In this document: positions 22,254-33,973 of the stretch, piece after piece | How positions within the stretch are numbered: the stretch's first letter is position 1 | How the letters are laid out: the number at the start of each line of letters is the position of its first letter | Source of the DNA: Ehretia macrophylla | Lineage: Eukaryota; Streptophyta; Magnoliopsida; Boraginales; Ehretiaceae | NCBI GenBank assembly: GCA_037974665.1 | Contig: CM075778.1 | Location: 8,731,001-8,795,000, forward strand | Direction: 5' to 3' | DNA: 64,000 nucleotides | Notes under the pieces: model-generated | The model's database searches: none | The model's input: only the letters and a program-made list of their open reading frames with translations | What the model was told of the DNA's origin: nothing | Made by a program: the position numbers and the translations under genes

Positions 22254-23139
22254 TTTATTACCAAGCAACTAAATTGCCTGAAGGTTATTCTCTATTAAAC
22301 TGTCGTGTGGCATGGTTTGTTTTTCTCAAGTTATTACAAGCAAAAGTGAGGATACAGGACACTCTTTTGTTTACTTAATTTGATCATTATTATTCAAAAA
22401 TTGTATCAATATACTGTTCATTTGATCAACAAATCTTTCGTTCAATATTATGATCCGAAGATACTTGAGGGAATTGATACTTTTTATCTTATTTGGGAAT
22501 TGCCTTATAAGTGCACTTACATATTTCGTTAAACGGTTGATTAATGCAATTGATTGTAATATAGGCGATGCTTGTGATAAAGAAAGGGATGCTCGTGGTG
22601 AGCAATGTGGCCCAAATGAAGAAAAGAAAATTTAGTATTTGTATATTGCGTTGACCAAAGCAAAATGCCTTGCTCAACTTTTCATCGGGTAAATGCCACT
22701 TGGCCTTAAAAGCCAAATGGTAAAAGCTTTTGAAAAAAAAAAAAGAAAATAGATAGTGAAAGCACAAAAAGGGTAAATTTCACATTTAGTTCCTATAATT
22801 TATATATTTTTCCAATTTGTCCTTAAAATTCTAAAAGATTAATACTAGTCCTTAATTTTAGCACTTTATCTATCTTAGGATACTAAAAACTATTGACGTG
22901 TTTGTGATTTTGGGATTAATTGTACATTTTTAGGAGTATTGGGTGCATTAAAGTGTGCATTCATTAGCCACTTAGAACGTTTTTGAAGTAGATTGTTTAT
23001 GATGCATAAAATGGTTGATATCAATACAATTGGTTTTGATATATATGACATTCGTTATGAAGAATGTGGCCTAAATGAAGAAAAGAGAAAAGGAAATTAG
23101 AGAAATAAAATAGAAGACAAAAAAGAAATAGTATCTACA
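22254..23139 (+). other. 3' flank of kinase remnant 1
   Basis: The first ~200 bases match the 3' flank of remnant 2 (tagtttat..aagcaactaaat, ctgt-gcatggt, tcaaaaattgtatcaatata), so the duplication included the 3' UTR. Bases about 22760-22940 look like a common AT-rich MITE/LTR-type segment (tagttcctataattt, tagtccttaatttt). There is no other gene. Confidence 0.6.
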
Positions 23140-23870
23140 TTATGAACCCTCAATATTCAATATTAAGATCATGGTGGACGATCTGAGATCCCTTTCTTGG
23201 TGGACATTGGAAAGTAGGTGACGATGCATACTTTTGATATTTGGGACTTCTATGCTAAGAGATAGGTAGTATTTAAGGTTACAATTGTGCGTGTCTAAAA
23301 GGAAAGACTGACTGTGCTCAAATAAGTCTCGGTGGCAGATTCCTTGAAGCATCTACAACCTTTTCCCTTTTCAATAAGCATAGCAGATTGGTGCCCGAGA
23401 ATCACGTCATCTTGCTTCTTTCCTTATGAAATTCCCGCCTGTTGTCACATTTGACTTTCTAAGGCACATGCTTTTTGTTCGGTTATGCGGACTTTTATTC
23501 CCTTGATGTCGTAGGAGGTATGGGCCTCGGCCTAATGGTAGGTGATAGCCGCCCCTATTGGGGCTGTTCAAAGGCTCTTGGGCCTTGTCGACCCTAGCCC
23601 ACTACAATAAGTTACTTCTTGGGTCCAGCTGAAGATTGAAACCAAGGAGTATCCCTTTCTGGGGTGGGCACAGAGACTGCTAGTGCGTGGTTGCGCGTCT
23701 GCGCAATCTTGACGTTTGTCCTATGAGTGCACGTACTTGTCCCTGACATAGGGCACGTGTCGTAGTCACTTTGCCCCATGTTTGTACGTTTCCCAAATGC
23801 CGGTCATTTGAGTGATCTCAGAGATTTTCTTGTGGTGCAACGTGGACCTTCATTAATTGCAAACTCCAAT
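23140..23870. other. GC-richer unassigned block between kinase remnants 1 and 2
   Basis: This block is clearly richer in G+C than its surroundings, with short palindromes (gccgcccctattggggctg near 23550; gcgcgtctgcgcaa near 23695). It has no ORF with recognisable content. It is probably an old retroelement or LTR piece, but I cannot assign a family. Confidence 0.4.
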
Positions 23871-24143
23871 AGCCATGTCCTCATGTCTTCCAAGGACAGT
23901 CTCTTCCTCTTCTTCATTTTTTATTTTAGGTGATTTATGTTTCTCTATCTTCTTCTTCGTTTTGCTTTGTAGGCCTTCTATATTCTTTGGTGATTTTAAG
24001 GGATCAATAAAAGTTGCAACCCCACGGATCCTACACAATAAATATATTTGTATGGTTGTAAAGTTATATATTTTAATTCCGACCTGACAAGGAATCTTGG
24101 ATTTGTCCGTGATTGAATGTTTGTTGACAAATCATGAGTACAG

Positions 24144-25408
24144 ATAAAAATCAACGAAATATTTTGAGTTGGCGTGAAAGACTTCAAATTGCATCAGATG
24201 CAACACAAGGTCAGCCTTTTAAGCTATAGCTCTTATTTTCCTACATCCTTTCTCAATCATATTGATCTTTTAGTAAATGGTACGTGGTCAGTTTGAGAAA
24301 TGATAATGTTCAACAATTGTATAATTGGAGTATTTGCAGCACGGATACAGAAGACCCATAATTCACAGAGATGTGAATGTACCAATATCTTGTTAGATGA
24401 CAAGTTCCAAGCCAAGTTAGCTGATTTTGGATTGTCTAGAGTTTTTCCAACATATAATGGTACTCATCTTTCCACGGTGGTTGCTGGCACTCCAGGGTAC
24501 TTTGATCCTGAGTAAGCAAATCATTTATTGACTGTATTTATATTCTGTTAAAAATAATAAATAAATAAAATAAATGGCAATAGAGTCAAGTTTAAGAAAG
24601 GATTTTGGGTTCGACTTTTGCTGCCACCTGTTTAAAAAAGATTATATCCATGTTTAAGACATGAGCAAAAAAAATTTCACTTGTACATGAGACTTTGTGT
24701 TGAAAATAATAAATAAACGAAATAAATCTTTGTAACAAATTAATCGTATAGATGAGTGAGTCAACTTGTATAATATGTTGAAGGCATTTTCTTCAAAAAC
24801 ATTTGCACATCAAAGACATCAACACCTAATATTAATTTTCTGTTTTGTCTAAAAGTTTAAACTATTAAAAGGTGATTTATTACACTTATTAATTATCTTC
24901 AACAAACCCCGCATGCCAACTGAATTAAGCATTACAGGTGGACATATTATTAAATAGGTGAAAACTAAGACCATTTTGGTAACACACTAATGCTATACTA
25001 ATTGATCACCTTATCCAAAACTTCAAATTATTAAAGAGGAATGTATTCTTGTTTCCAAGACCAACTTTGGACAAATCAAGTTAACATATATATTTTGAGT
25101 TGCAGGTACTTTACATCAAACAGACTAACCGAGAAAAGTGACATTTTTAGTTTCAATGTGGTTCTACTGGAGATAATCACAAATCGGCCGGCAATTTGAA
25201 ATCAACCGGCTCCTATTCATGTTATACAATGGGTTAGTTTGATTCTCAAAGATGGGGATGTAAGAGATATTGTTGATCCATGGTTAATGGGAGATTTTGA
25301 TGTTAACTCTGCGTGGAAAGTTATAGAAATTGCGATGGCTTGTGTATCTCGTGATTCAACCAAGAGGCCAACGACGAATCATGTAGTCATGGAACTAAAG
25401 GAGTGTTT
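24144..25408 (+). pseudogene. Malectin-type receptor kinase remnant 2, left part
   Basis: Exons align one-to-one with remnant 1: 24144-24209 (66 bp, NILSWRERLQIAS), about 24323-24511 (HRDVKCTN is altered to RDVNVPI by a base loss near 24376; [28 protein letters not shown]) and 25106 onward ([42 protein letters not shown]). The second exon's acceptor reads TTGTATAATTGG where the other copies have TTGTAG|GATTGG, so the splice site is lost. There is an in-frame TGA near 25197 (RPAI*NQ against RPAIKNE). The last exon breaks off at 25408, where a 17,977-bp retroelement block is inserted, and resumes at 43386. It is a dead, 5'-truncated copy. Its 66-bp exon keeps CGA at the codon that is TGA in remnants 1 and 3. 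Confidence 0.8.
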
Positions 25409-27806
25409 TGTGATACTCCGAACCCAGCACTTTATTAATTGTATTCATTAAATGGTTAACTTAGATGTAACTTAGCTAATTACTTCATTTTTTTTTATAT
25501 TTTCTTAAATTCAACTGTTTCTTTTTATGCATTTTATATTTTTATAAAATACTGCATATTTTTAGGGGACTATATCCCCTGACCGTGTGTGCATTGCATA
25601 TCGGGATCAACGGGAAAAAAATTGCAAAATGTCTGATGAATAGTACCAGAGGGATTTTTTTTCAGATTTTTCAGATTTTTGGCATTTTGTTTTGCTGAAA
25701 TTTAATCACCCAAGTGACCCATGTACCCTTACTAAAATGCCCTAATTGCTTGACCCACCATTTGACCACCTCATGAGAACATTATAAACCAAGAAAAAAA
25801 AGGGTAAAAAAAATGGCCAAAAAAGAGTTACGAGAATAATAACTTCTCCAAAAAAAAAAAAAAAATTGTTCCTTGCTTCATTCTTACTTCCATTGCTTCC
25901 CAAATTAGTTGTGTTTCATCCTTAGGACTTTAAGACCATTCTTTGATATTCAAAAGAGGTGAGGGAGTGCATTATTTTTTTGCATTTAAAGTTTGTTACA
26001 TATATGTTGAAATTCTTGATTTATCAATTATTGTTATAATACTTGTTATGAGTGCTTGTTATGTGTTCATTGGAGCCTATAGAACTATCTTTTGTAGCCT
26101 ACTATCAAATTCTATGGTTTAATGTAGGGATTGAATGAAGAAGATAATGAATAGTGCTTGAAATTAGGGTTTTGAGAAAACTTGTCAATTAGATTGAATC
26201 GAGGCTTTGATTAGGTGTTTTAGACATTAATGTAAGTAGACCAAGGCTCACGTGAGATTGAATCGCTCGAAAATTAGTTAAAATGCAAAATTTGTAATCT
26301 TTAAAAAGGGGATATTTCCCGAAATACAATCCGGACACGTTTAGGCTTAGGATTAGGTATCCTTGTGATATGGAAGTCCTTTTGGTGCTTTTGTTACGTG
26401 AATTTGGGGTCTGAATAGGGTAGTTATAGTTCAAACCCGCTCGGGGCCTTCCTGAGCTTTTGTTTCCAAACCGAGTTTTCAAGGCTTAGATAGGTTCCTT
26501 TTGACCTATCTAGGAACATGGGATGGTTAGCTTGTTGATTTAGAACCTTGAACCTTGCGTGGGAGAAGAAATTTGAAAGTTATCAAATGGGATAAATGTG
26601 ATTTTAGTTGCCTTTGTGTTCATATGAGTAGTAAACACTTGGAAGATGTTTATGTGCATGATAAATGAGTTTCCTAAGCTATTCATGGAGTTTTGTGGGA
26701 TAACATAATACTTGCCTCTTTGTAACTTCGTTGCTATTTTGTGGTTATTTGGCTTATATTGTAGATAATTGTAAGGGAGGCCTCTTTTGTCGTCCCTCTT
26801 ATGTGTTAATTGATGTTTTTGGTTCCCTTGGTATTAGTTTGAGGTTGCGCAACCTTTTCGGGTATGGTAATGTCGAGTAACATGAGTGGCGTAGGGCTTG
26901 CATATCGACTTGAGCATTTTATGTGCATTTGTTTTTCTTGCTTAATTGTTTTAATTAGTGGGCACTATTCATAAGAAATTTGACTATCTTAAATGTTCGA
27001 TTTAATATTTTTCTTAAGTCATATGACACATAGAAGGAATCGAAAACTTGTCGTTATAGACTTTAGAGGCTGGAAACATGCATTTGAAAAATCTTTTTCC
27101 GCTTCGTATGAATAGTGTTATGTATGTAGACATTAATTTTGAACTAGTTAGCATTTAATTAGAGTTTTAAGCTCATTTGACCAAGCAATTGTGGCATTGG
27201 ACCTAACATAATATAACATACTCATACATATATCAATTATATCACACATATATACCATATGTTCATAAAAACAAAGCAAAAAATTTCCAAAATGCCCCTC
27301 CAAACCCGATGGACTCCAAGGAGAGGAATGAGGAGATTTCTTCATCAATCTTTGCAAGCTTGGTCTCTTGGCTTGATCTTGGGAAATTTTTGGAGCTTCT
27401 AGGACTTCTACAACTAGCCTACACCTACAAATTGTGAGAGAGTTGTATTTTTCTTGAGTTTAAAGTTATTGCACATATGTTGAATTTCTTGTATTCTTGA
27501 ATATTGCTATATTGCTTGCTATGGATGTTTGATATATGTTATTTGGAGCCTATACGACTATCTTTTATAGCTTGTTAGCATAATCCATGATTGAAAGCTT
27601 GATTTCTATGAAAGAGATGATGAATAGTGTTTCAAGTTAGGGTTTTGATAAAATTTGCTAATTAGATTGAATTGATCCCTCCTTTAGGTGCTTTAGACTT
27701 TATTGGAACTAGTTAAACCCTTACACGTAGTTAGATTGCTTGAAAATGAGTTAGAATGCAAAATTTGCTGTCTTTAAAAAGGGGATTTTCCACGAAAGAT
27801 AATCCG
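25409..27806 (-). repeat. Left outer LTR material of the composite insertion
   Basis: It contains one LTR-derived copy (about 25409-27150, ending in a diverged stretch) and the start of a second (about 27270-27806). Both match the solo-LTR-like element at 33974-37142. Examples are 'gaggttgcgcaaccttttcgg' at 26842-26862 against 36270-36290, and 'ctttaaaaaggggat' at 26299 and 27772. Confidence 0.65.
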
Positions 27807-30080
27807 TGTAACGCCCCAACTTGACCCTACCTACGATCAGTTAGGACGCAACGAAATTTCGCCAGTATAACGACAGTAATACGAACACCAGGGCTCTAAA
27901 CCAACCCTTTAGAACATCACACATCCAACTCCACAAATCATCAACCATCTCTACAATCAAGTTAACAATATACAACACAACCATATTATACATTAAGCAT
28001 TCTTTCCACAACCCATTCATAGTTATACGCCTCCGTTCCAACATAATACATAGGCTTTAACATATATTGCAAAATAGATTATATACTAGTCTAGTAATCT
28101 ACTCACGACTGAAAGAAAGACTACTAAACTAGCATACATAAGTCTTTAAATTTAAGTAAGTTATACATTACATCATATTACAACAACTAAGACAAAGTCA
28201 TGGCAATGACTCCTACACATAGGACTCATCCACGTAAGGCACATTTTCCTCTTCTTGAGGCACGTACCCGTATTCTGGCTCAACAACACCTGCTTGCAGA
28301 TAATGAATGAGAGTGAGCTTATATAAAATAAGCCCAGTGATGAATTTATAGATCTTTAACACACAATACACATCAACATCTATATAACATAACAATAATC
28401 ATAACCAATCAATAAGGATACTCTAGTTGGTGTAGCTCCAAACGCCATCACGATCTCAACCATCTTCTTATAACTCCTCATTACTCACGCATCCGAGGTA
28501 CCTCACTAGCCCTTCCCTCGATGGCACCTCCGCCCATGTGAGCTGGGGGTAGCCTATGATAGTTATGTCATTATCAACCCGACAACCCAACGCTGCCCAA
28601 GAGGTGGCATACACGTATCAAGACTCGTGACAATTATAATAAACATCCATATCTCAGGAGGACAACAAAAGTAGGTTGTCTATCTCCCAGTTTTATCAAT
28701 AATCAATCAATTATCATCATTTCAACATTATAACATCAATTAATCAATTAACAACCCAACAACTAAGTTAGATGACAAAGTAGGTCACCCAACTTAACAT
28801 GCAATAATCCACACAACCAAACCCTAGTCTAACCATCAACAACACAAGATTCAATCACTCAAATACCACCCAAACACCCAAAGACATATTTCAACATTTT
28901 AAAGAATGACAACCCAAACAAATTTGTGGAAGAAAATAGAGACTGGGTCTCTATATTGGCATCTTTTAAGTCAAAAGTAGTGGACCCCACGTACTTTTAT
29001 CATGAATAATATTGTTTTTAGAGACTGCGGTCTCTAAAAATATCCAAATTAAGAAAGTTTTGCATTTGAAGACTTCATTGAGGATGCCTTAACAGCAATC
29101 AATTCCAACTGCCACAACAACAGTTATTCAACATTTAGCCAAAAACTCAACTTTAATACCCGAAAAATAGAAATATGTGCTAACACTGTTCAAAATAGCT
29201 ATAAACCTATATAAATGATCATTAGCATATATTGAGCAATAATCTAAAGATAGTTTAGCATTTCATCTGCTAAATAAACAGTTATATGAAAAAACATAAA
29301 AATAACACTTTGAGATCTAAAAATTTTCTCTCACCTTTGATCCGAAACAAGCCTAGGAATGCATGAAATACGTGCCCAACAAGTGGAATCTAGCTCGGTT
29401 TACAAAACTACGGACAAAAACTAGGTTTTTCAAGTGAATTTTACTTTGAAAACCATTGAAATTCTTTCTTTTTTTTCCTCTCCAAACTCTCGGCTATGTG
29501 TGTGTTTGTGATTATGTTTTGTGAGCTTTTTAGTGTGTGTTGATAGTTAAATAGGCTAAGTCAATAAAACTAAATAAAATCAATGTTGAAACAAAGTTAA
29601 TTTTTAGTATTTTTAGTCTTGTAATTCTATTTCTTGACTATTTTGCTCACAAACATGCAATTAACTCCTAGACTAGTTTAGGTAGTATATTTTTAGTTGA
29701 CAAGGAGTTTTGCATGCAAACATTTTCACCCGACTCGGTTAAAAACTCGATTTTTGCAAAAGAAAGTATAAAAACCCTTTTAAATTCCGAAGTCAATTTG
29801 AAATCCATTTTAATCAAACACAGGTCTACTAATGTCCGAGGACTAGGATTTCATGGGTTAAAAAGACCAGTTTCAAAATTATAGTGAACGTTTTTCAAAA
29901 ATATTATTCCCAAAAACCGATGATAAAAATTCTGATGCCGTTTTCGATGAAAACTTCATGAATGCACACATAGCATGTATTAGGAATATAAATCATAGAA
30001 TTAGCACATTCTAACTCATATAACACATAAACAAGTCAAATCACACAAATTGAGGCAAAGACAAAAATTGGGGTTTCACA
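27807..30080 (-). repeat. Left (3') LTR of the chromovirus
   Basis: It pairs with 38278-40605. A block of about 170 bases (28921-29092) is unrelated to the matching place in the other LTR (39391-39634). The left block contains two near-palindromes, agagactgggtctct and agagactgcggtctct. Confidence 0.85.
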
Positions 30081-31480
30081 TTCTCCTCCTCTTAAAGAAA
30101 TTTCATCCTCGAAATTCTTACTTGATGTACAGAATAGATCTAGGTACTACTACTGCATCTGATCTCTCCTCTCCCAAGTAGCTTCCTCAATCCTGTGATG
30201 CTTCCACAACACTTTGACTATCGAAATCTTCTTCGATCTTAACTCCCGCTCTATCTGATCAAGAATGCGAATCAGCTGCCATCATAAGTCAGATTCTCAA
30301 GAAACTGTAACGGCTCTGGCTCTAGAATATGAGAAGGATCCAGATTATATTTTCGCAAATTAGACACGTGAAAGACATCATGAACATTAGAAAAGTTCTC
30401 CGGTAAAGCCAACCGATATGCTAATTTGCCAACCCTGCCGGTAATCTCAAACGGCCTTGCAAACCTCGAACTCAGCTTACCACATTTACCATAGTGAGCA
30501 AACCCTTTTCGAGGAGACAATTTCAAGAAAACCCGATCCCTAACTATAAACTCCAAATCCCGACGACTCTTATCAACATAACTCTTGTATCTGCTCTGCA
30601 TTGTAAGCATTCTCTGCCTGATCAACTAAACATTCTCAATCTTCTCTAGAAACTTTGGCATGATAGTCGGATCAATAGTCTTCATCTCCCCTACTTTATC
30701 CCAATACAAAGGTGATCAGCACTTACGGCCATAAAGAGCTACAAAAGGTGTCATCCCAAAAGTCGTTTGATAACTATTGTTATAGGAAAACTCGGCAAGT
30801 GGTAGATGTTTCTCACAATTCTTCCTGAAGTCTAGAACACAAGCCCTGAGCATATCCTCCAGAATCTAAATAGTCCTCTCAGACTGACCATCGGTCTGTG
30901 AATGATACGTTGTACTGAAGTTCAACTGAGTACCCAAAGGCTCCTGAAGTTTCTCCCACAATCGAGAAGTAAATCAAGGATCTCGATCAGAGACAATACT
31001 AGATGGAATCCCATGAAGTCTAAAAATATGAGCCAAATAAAGATCTGTCAACTTTGCAACTTCGTCTTCCGTCCCCATCGGAATAAAATGAGCTGTCTTC
31101 GTCAAAAGGTCCACGACAACCCAAACCGCATCGTTATCTCTCGGTGTTCTAGGCAACCTAGAGACAAAATCTATCGTAATATGTTCCCACTTCCACTTCG
31201 GTATAGCCAACGGCTGAAGCAATCCTATGTCGTTGATGTTCGGCTTTCACTCGCTGATAAGTCAAACATCTGGATACAAACTGAGCAACCTCCCTCTTCA
31301 TGTAATTCCACCAATAGTGTTGTTTTAAATCTCGGTACATCTTGTTTCCACCGGGATGAATGGTGTACTTAGAATTATGAGCCTCTTCCAGAATACCTTT
31401 CCTCAAACCCGGTTCATTGGGAACACATACCCTGCTCCAAAACTGAAGAATACCATCCTCATATAATTTGAAGTCAAACT
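30081..31480 (-). pseudogene. Integrase and chromodomain-like tail of the chromovirus
   Basis: Recognisable parts on the minus strand are the zinc-binding segment (HPGGNKMYRDLKQHYWW, CLTYQRVKAEHQR; 31158-31406). Next is the core segment (WEHITIDFVSRLPR, VVVDLLTKTAHFIP, HGIPSSIVSDRDP; 30974-31222). Last is the C-terminal segment (VFLKLSPRKGFAHYGK, VFHVSNLRKYNLDPSH; 30272-30625), followed near 30150-30270 by chromodomain-like wording (LWKHHRIEEATWE). The region is broken in several places. Confidence 0.78.
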
Positions 31481-33100
31481 AATCATCCGTGATCTGATCC
31501 TTGATCTTCTGAAGTTTTACATCAAGTTGCTGAGCTTCTCTGATTTGAGATAGCAATAAAGGTTGAATACGGAGATGTGAACACATCACCCCAACCTGAG
31601 TCAATTTCGGTCTCCAATAACTGACTTCCTCAAGAACCTCCCATTTCTTAACAGCCAAACAAGCAATACTCGCCTTACGGCTAAGAGCGTCTACTACCAC
31701 ATTTGCCTTCCCAGGCAGATAATTGATAGAACAATTATAATCTCCGAGAAGTTCCATCCACATCCGCTGACGCATATTCAACTTCTTCTGTGAGAACAAG
31801 TACTTCAGACTTTTATAATCAGTGAAAATCTCGAATTTACTGCCCCACAGATAATGACGCCACTTTTTCAGTGCGAAGACCACAGCTGCCAACTCAAGAT
31901 CATGAGTCAGATAGTTCACCTCATAAGACTTCAACTTTCTAGAAGCATAGGCAATAACCTGACCATTCTGCATAAGAACACATCCCAAGCCGTCCTTGGA
32001 TGCATCACTGTAGATAACCATATTATCGGTCCCCTCGAGTAGAGCAAGTACTGGAGCAGTAGTCAATCTCTTTTTCAACTCCTGAAACCCACTCTCACAT
32101 TTCTCATCCCAAGTAAAACTGGTTCGTTTCTGGGTTAACTTAAAAAGTGGTCCTGCAATCTTAGAAAAGTCCTTCACAAACCTACGGTAATAACCTATCA
32201 ATCCAAGGAAGCTACGAACCTCCGAATCTCCGAAACATTCTCTGGCCTTTTCCAAGACATCACCACTTCAATCTTAGTGGGATCTACTGAAATACCTCTC
32301 TGTGTAATCATATGGCTAAAAAAAGATATCTATTGCAGCCAAAATTCACATTTGTTGAACTTCGCAAACAACTGATGCTCCTGCAGGTTCTGTAGGACAA
32401 GTCATAGATGTTGCTCGTGCTCTGATTCAGATTTAGAATAAACCAAGATATCATCAATAAAGATTACCACGAACTGGTCCAAGTACGGCTGAAAAACCCG
32501 ATGCATAAGATCCATGAATGTTGCCGGTGCATTAGTCAGTCCAAAGGGCATAACTACAAATTCATAATGCCCGTACCAAGTCCTGAAGGCAGACTTCGGA
32601 ACATCCTCCTTACGAATCCGAAGCTGATAATACCCCTACCTCAAGTCAAATTTAGAGTAGACTTTGGCTCCCTAAAGTTGATCAAACAACTCGTCAATTA
32701 GTGGTAAAGGATACTTGTTTTTGATGGTCACCTGATTCAAACTACGATAGTCTATACATAATCTCAAGGTACCATCCTTCTTCTTCACAAATAAAACAAG
32801 TACTCCCTATGGTAAAGAACTCTACTGAATGAAACATTTCTCCAATAACTCTTGTAACTGAGTTTTCAACTCTTTCAACTCAGCTGGTGTCATCCGGTAC
32901 GCTGATTTAGAAATAGGTTGAGTACCGGGAATCAGATTAATCACAAACTCCACATCTCTCTCTGGCGGCAACCCTAGCAACTCCTCGAAAAATACATTGG
33001 GATATTCCCGAATAATAGGAACTTTCTCCAGCTTTAGCTTATCAGATGGCTTGTTGATCAAATAAGCTAGATAACCTAAACACCCCTTACTCACCACCTT
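31479..33100 (-). pseudogene. Reverse transcriptase and RNase H of the chromovirus
   Basis: The RNase H part (31479-32255) shows [54 protein letters not shown] and [10 protein letters not shown]. Upstream are the fingers region (DVEFVINLIPGTQPISKSAYRM, 32822-33097) and a degraded palm region. The order matches Ty3-gypsy. It belongs to the element at 27807-40605. Confidence 0.8.
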
Positions 33101-33265
33101 AATAGATTTAGTTCATGAGATAATAAAACTCGTCTTAGCATCCCGGTTCCCCGCTACCTCAACTACTGGCTGATCTGGAAACCGAAACCGTACTACCTTT
33201 GTTCTACAGTTTAAGTAGGCATCATACTTAGAAAGCCAGTCCATACTCAAGATAACATCATACCC

Positions 33266-33973
33266 CTAGATAGGAAATAAGATAAGGTCTGAAGGAAAAT
33301 CCTGACCCTTAACATGTATTTTATAGTCTTTACATACTAAGCCAGTCATATATTTATCAGTCAAAGAAGTACTAATCTCAACCACATAAGGCAATCTTTC
33401 AGGTTGCATGTTAACACATTGCACACAAGTAGGTGTAATGAAAGAATGCGTAGCACTAGAATCAATCAACACTTTAACAAGTTGATCAAGTATAAGGAAG
33501 TTACCTTCCATAACTGCTGTCTTCTTAGATGCCTCCTCCAAATCCACCGCGTAGGCCCGAGCTTGAACCCGCTGATGTTGAGGTGTTCCACCTGTAGGTC
33601 GGCCCTGATAACCCTAGGTCGCTGCCTAACCCTCAGACCTCTGGAATCTAGGACAATCCCTCGCCCTATACTGGTTGTTGCCGCAACCTAAACATGTTCT
33701 TGCTTTCACCCTACAATCGGCCTCCAAATGGCCCTGACGTTTACAGTAAGCACACTGCGGTGACAAAGCATTGACACTGCCCCTAGAAGACCCAGAAGCT
33801 GAGAAAACAGCTGTACCAGCCTGCTGCTGAGGTCTCGCAATGCTAGGCCTATATTGACCTTGAGACTGGGCCAGCCTATACTGTGACTGAGCCTGGTAGG
33901 ACCCCTAATAAAACTAGGGCTGATAGAAACCCTGCTGACCCTACGGTCTAAAAGAACTCTGCTGTGAGGGTGG
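33266..33973 (-). pseudogene. Protease and zinc-knuckle region of the chromovirus
   Basis: The minus strand encodes an aspartic-protease-like part, with DSSATHSFI at the active-site position and GLVCKDYKIHVKG after it (33266-33547). Nearer the insertion is a cysteine-rich segment reading CAYCKRQGHLEADC in one frame (about 33710-33760). The part ends where the 3.2-kb LTR insertion starts. Confidence 0.72.

Noticed and set aside
30902-31372. 156-residue plus-strand ORF
   Set aside because: It is antisense to the chromovirus integrase, whose protein wording is clear on the minus strand.
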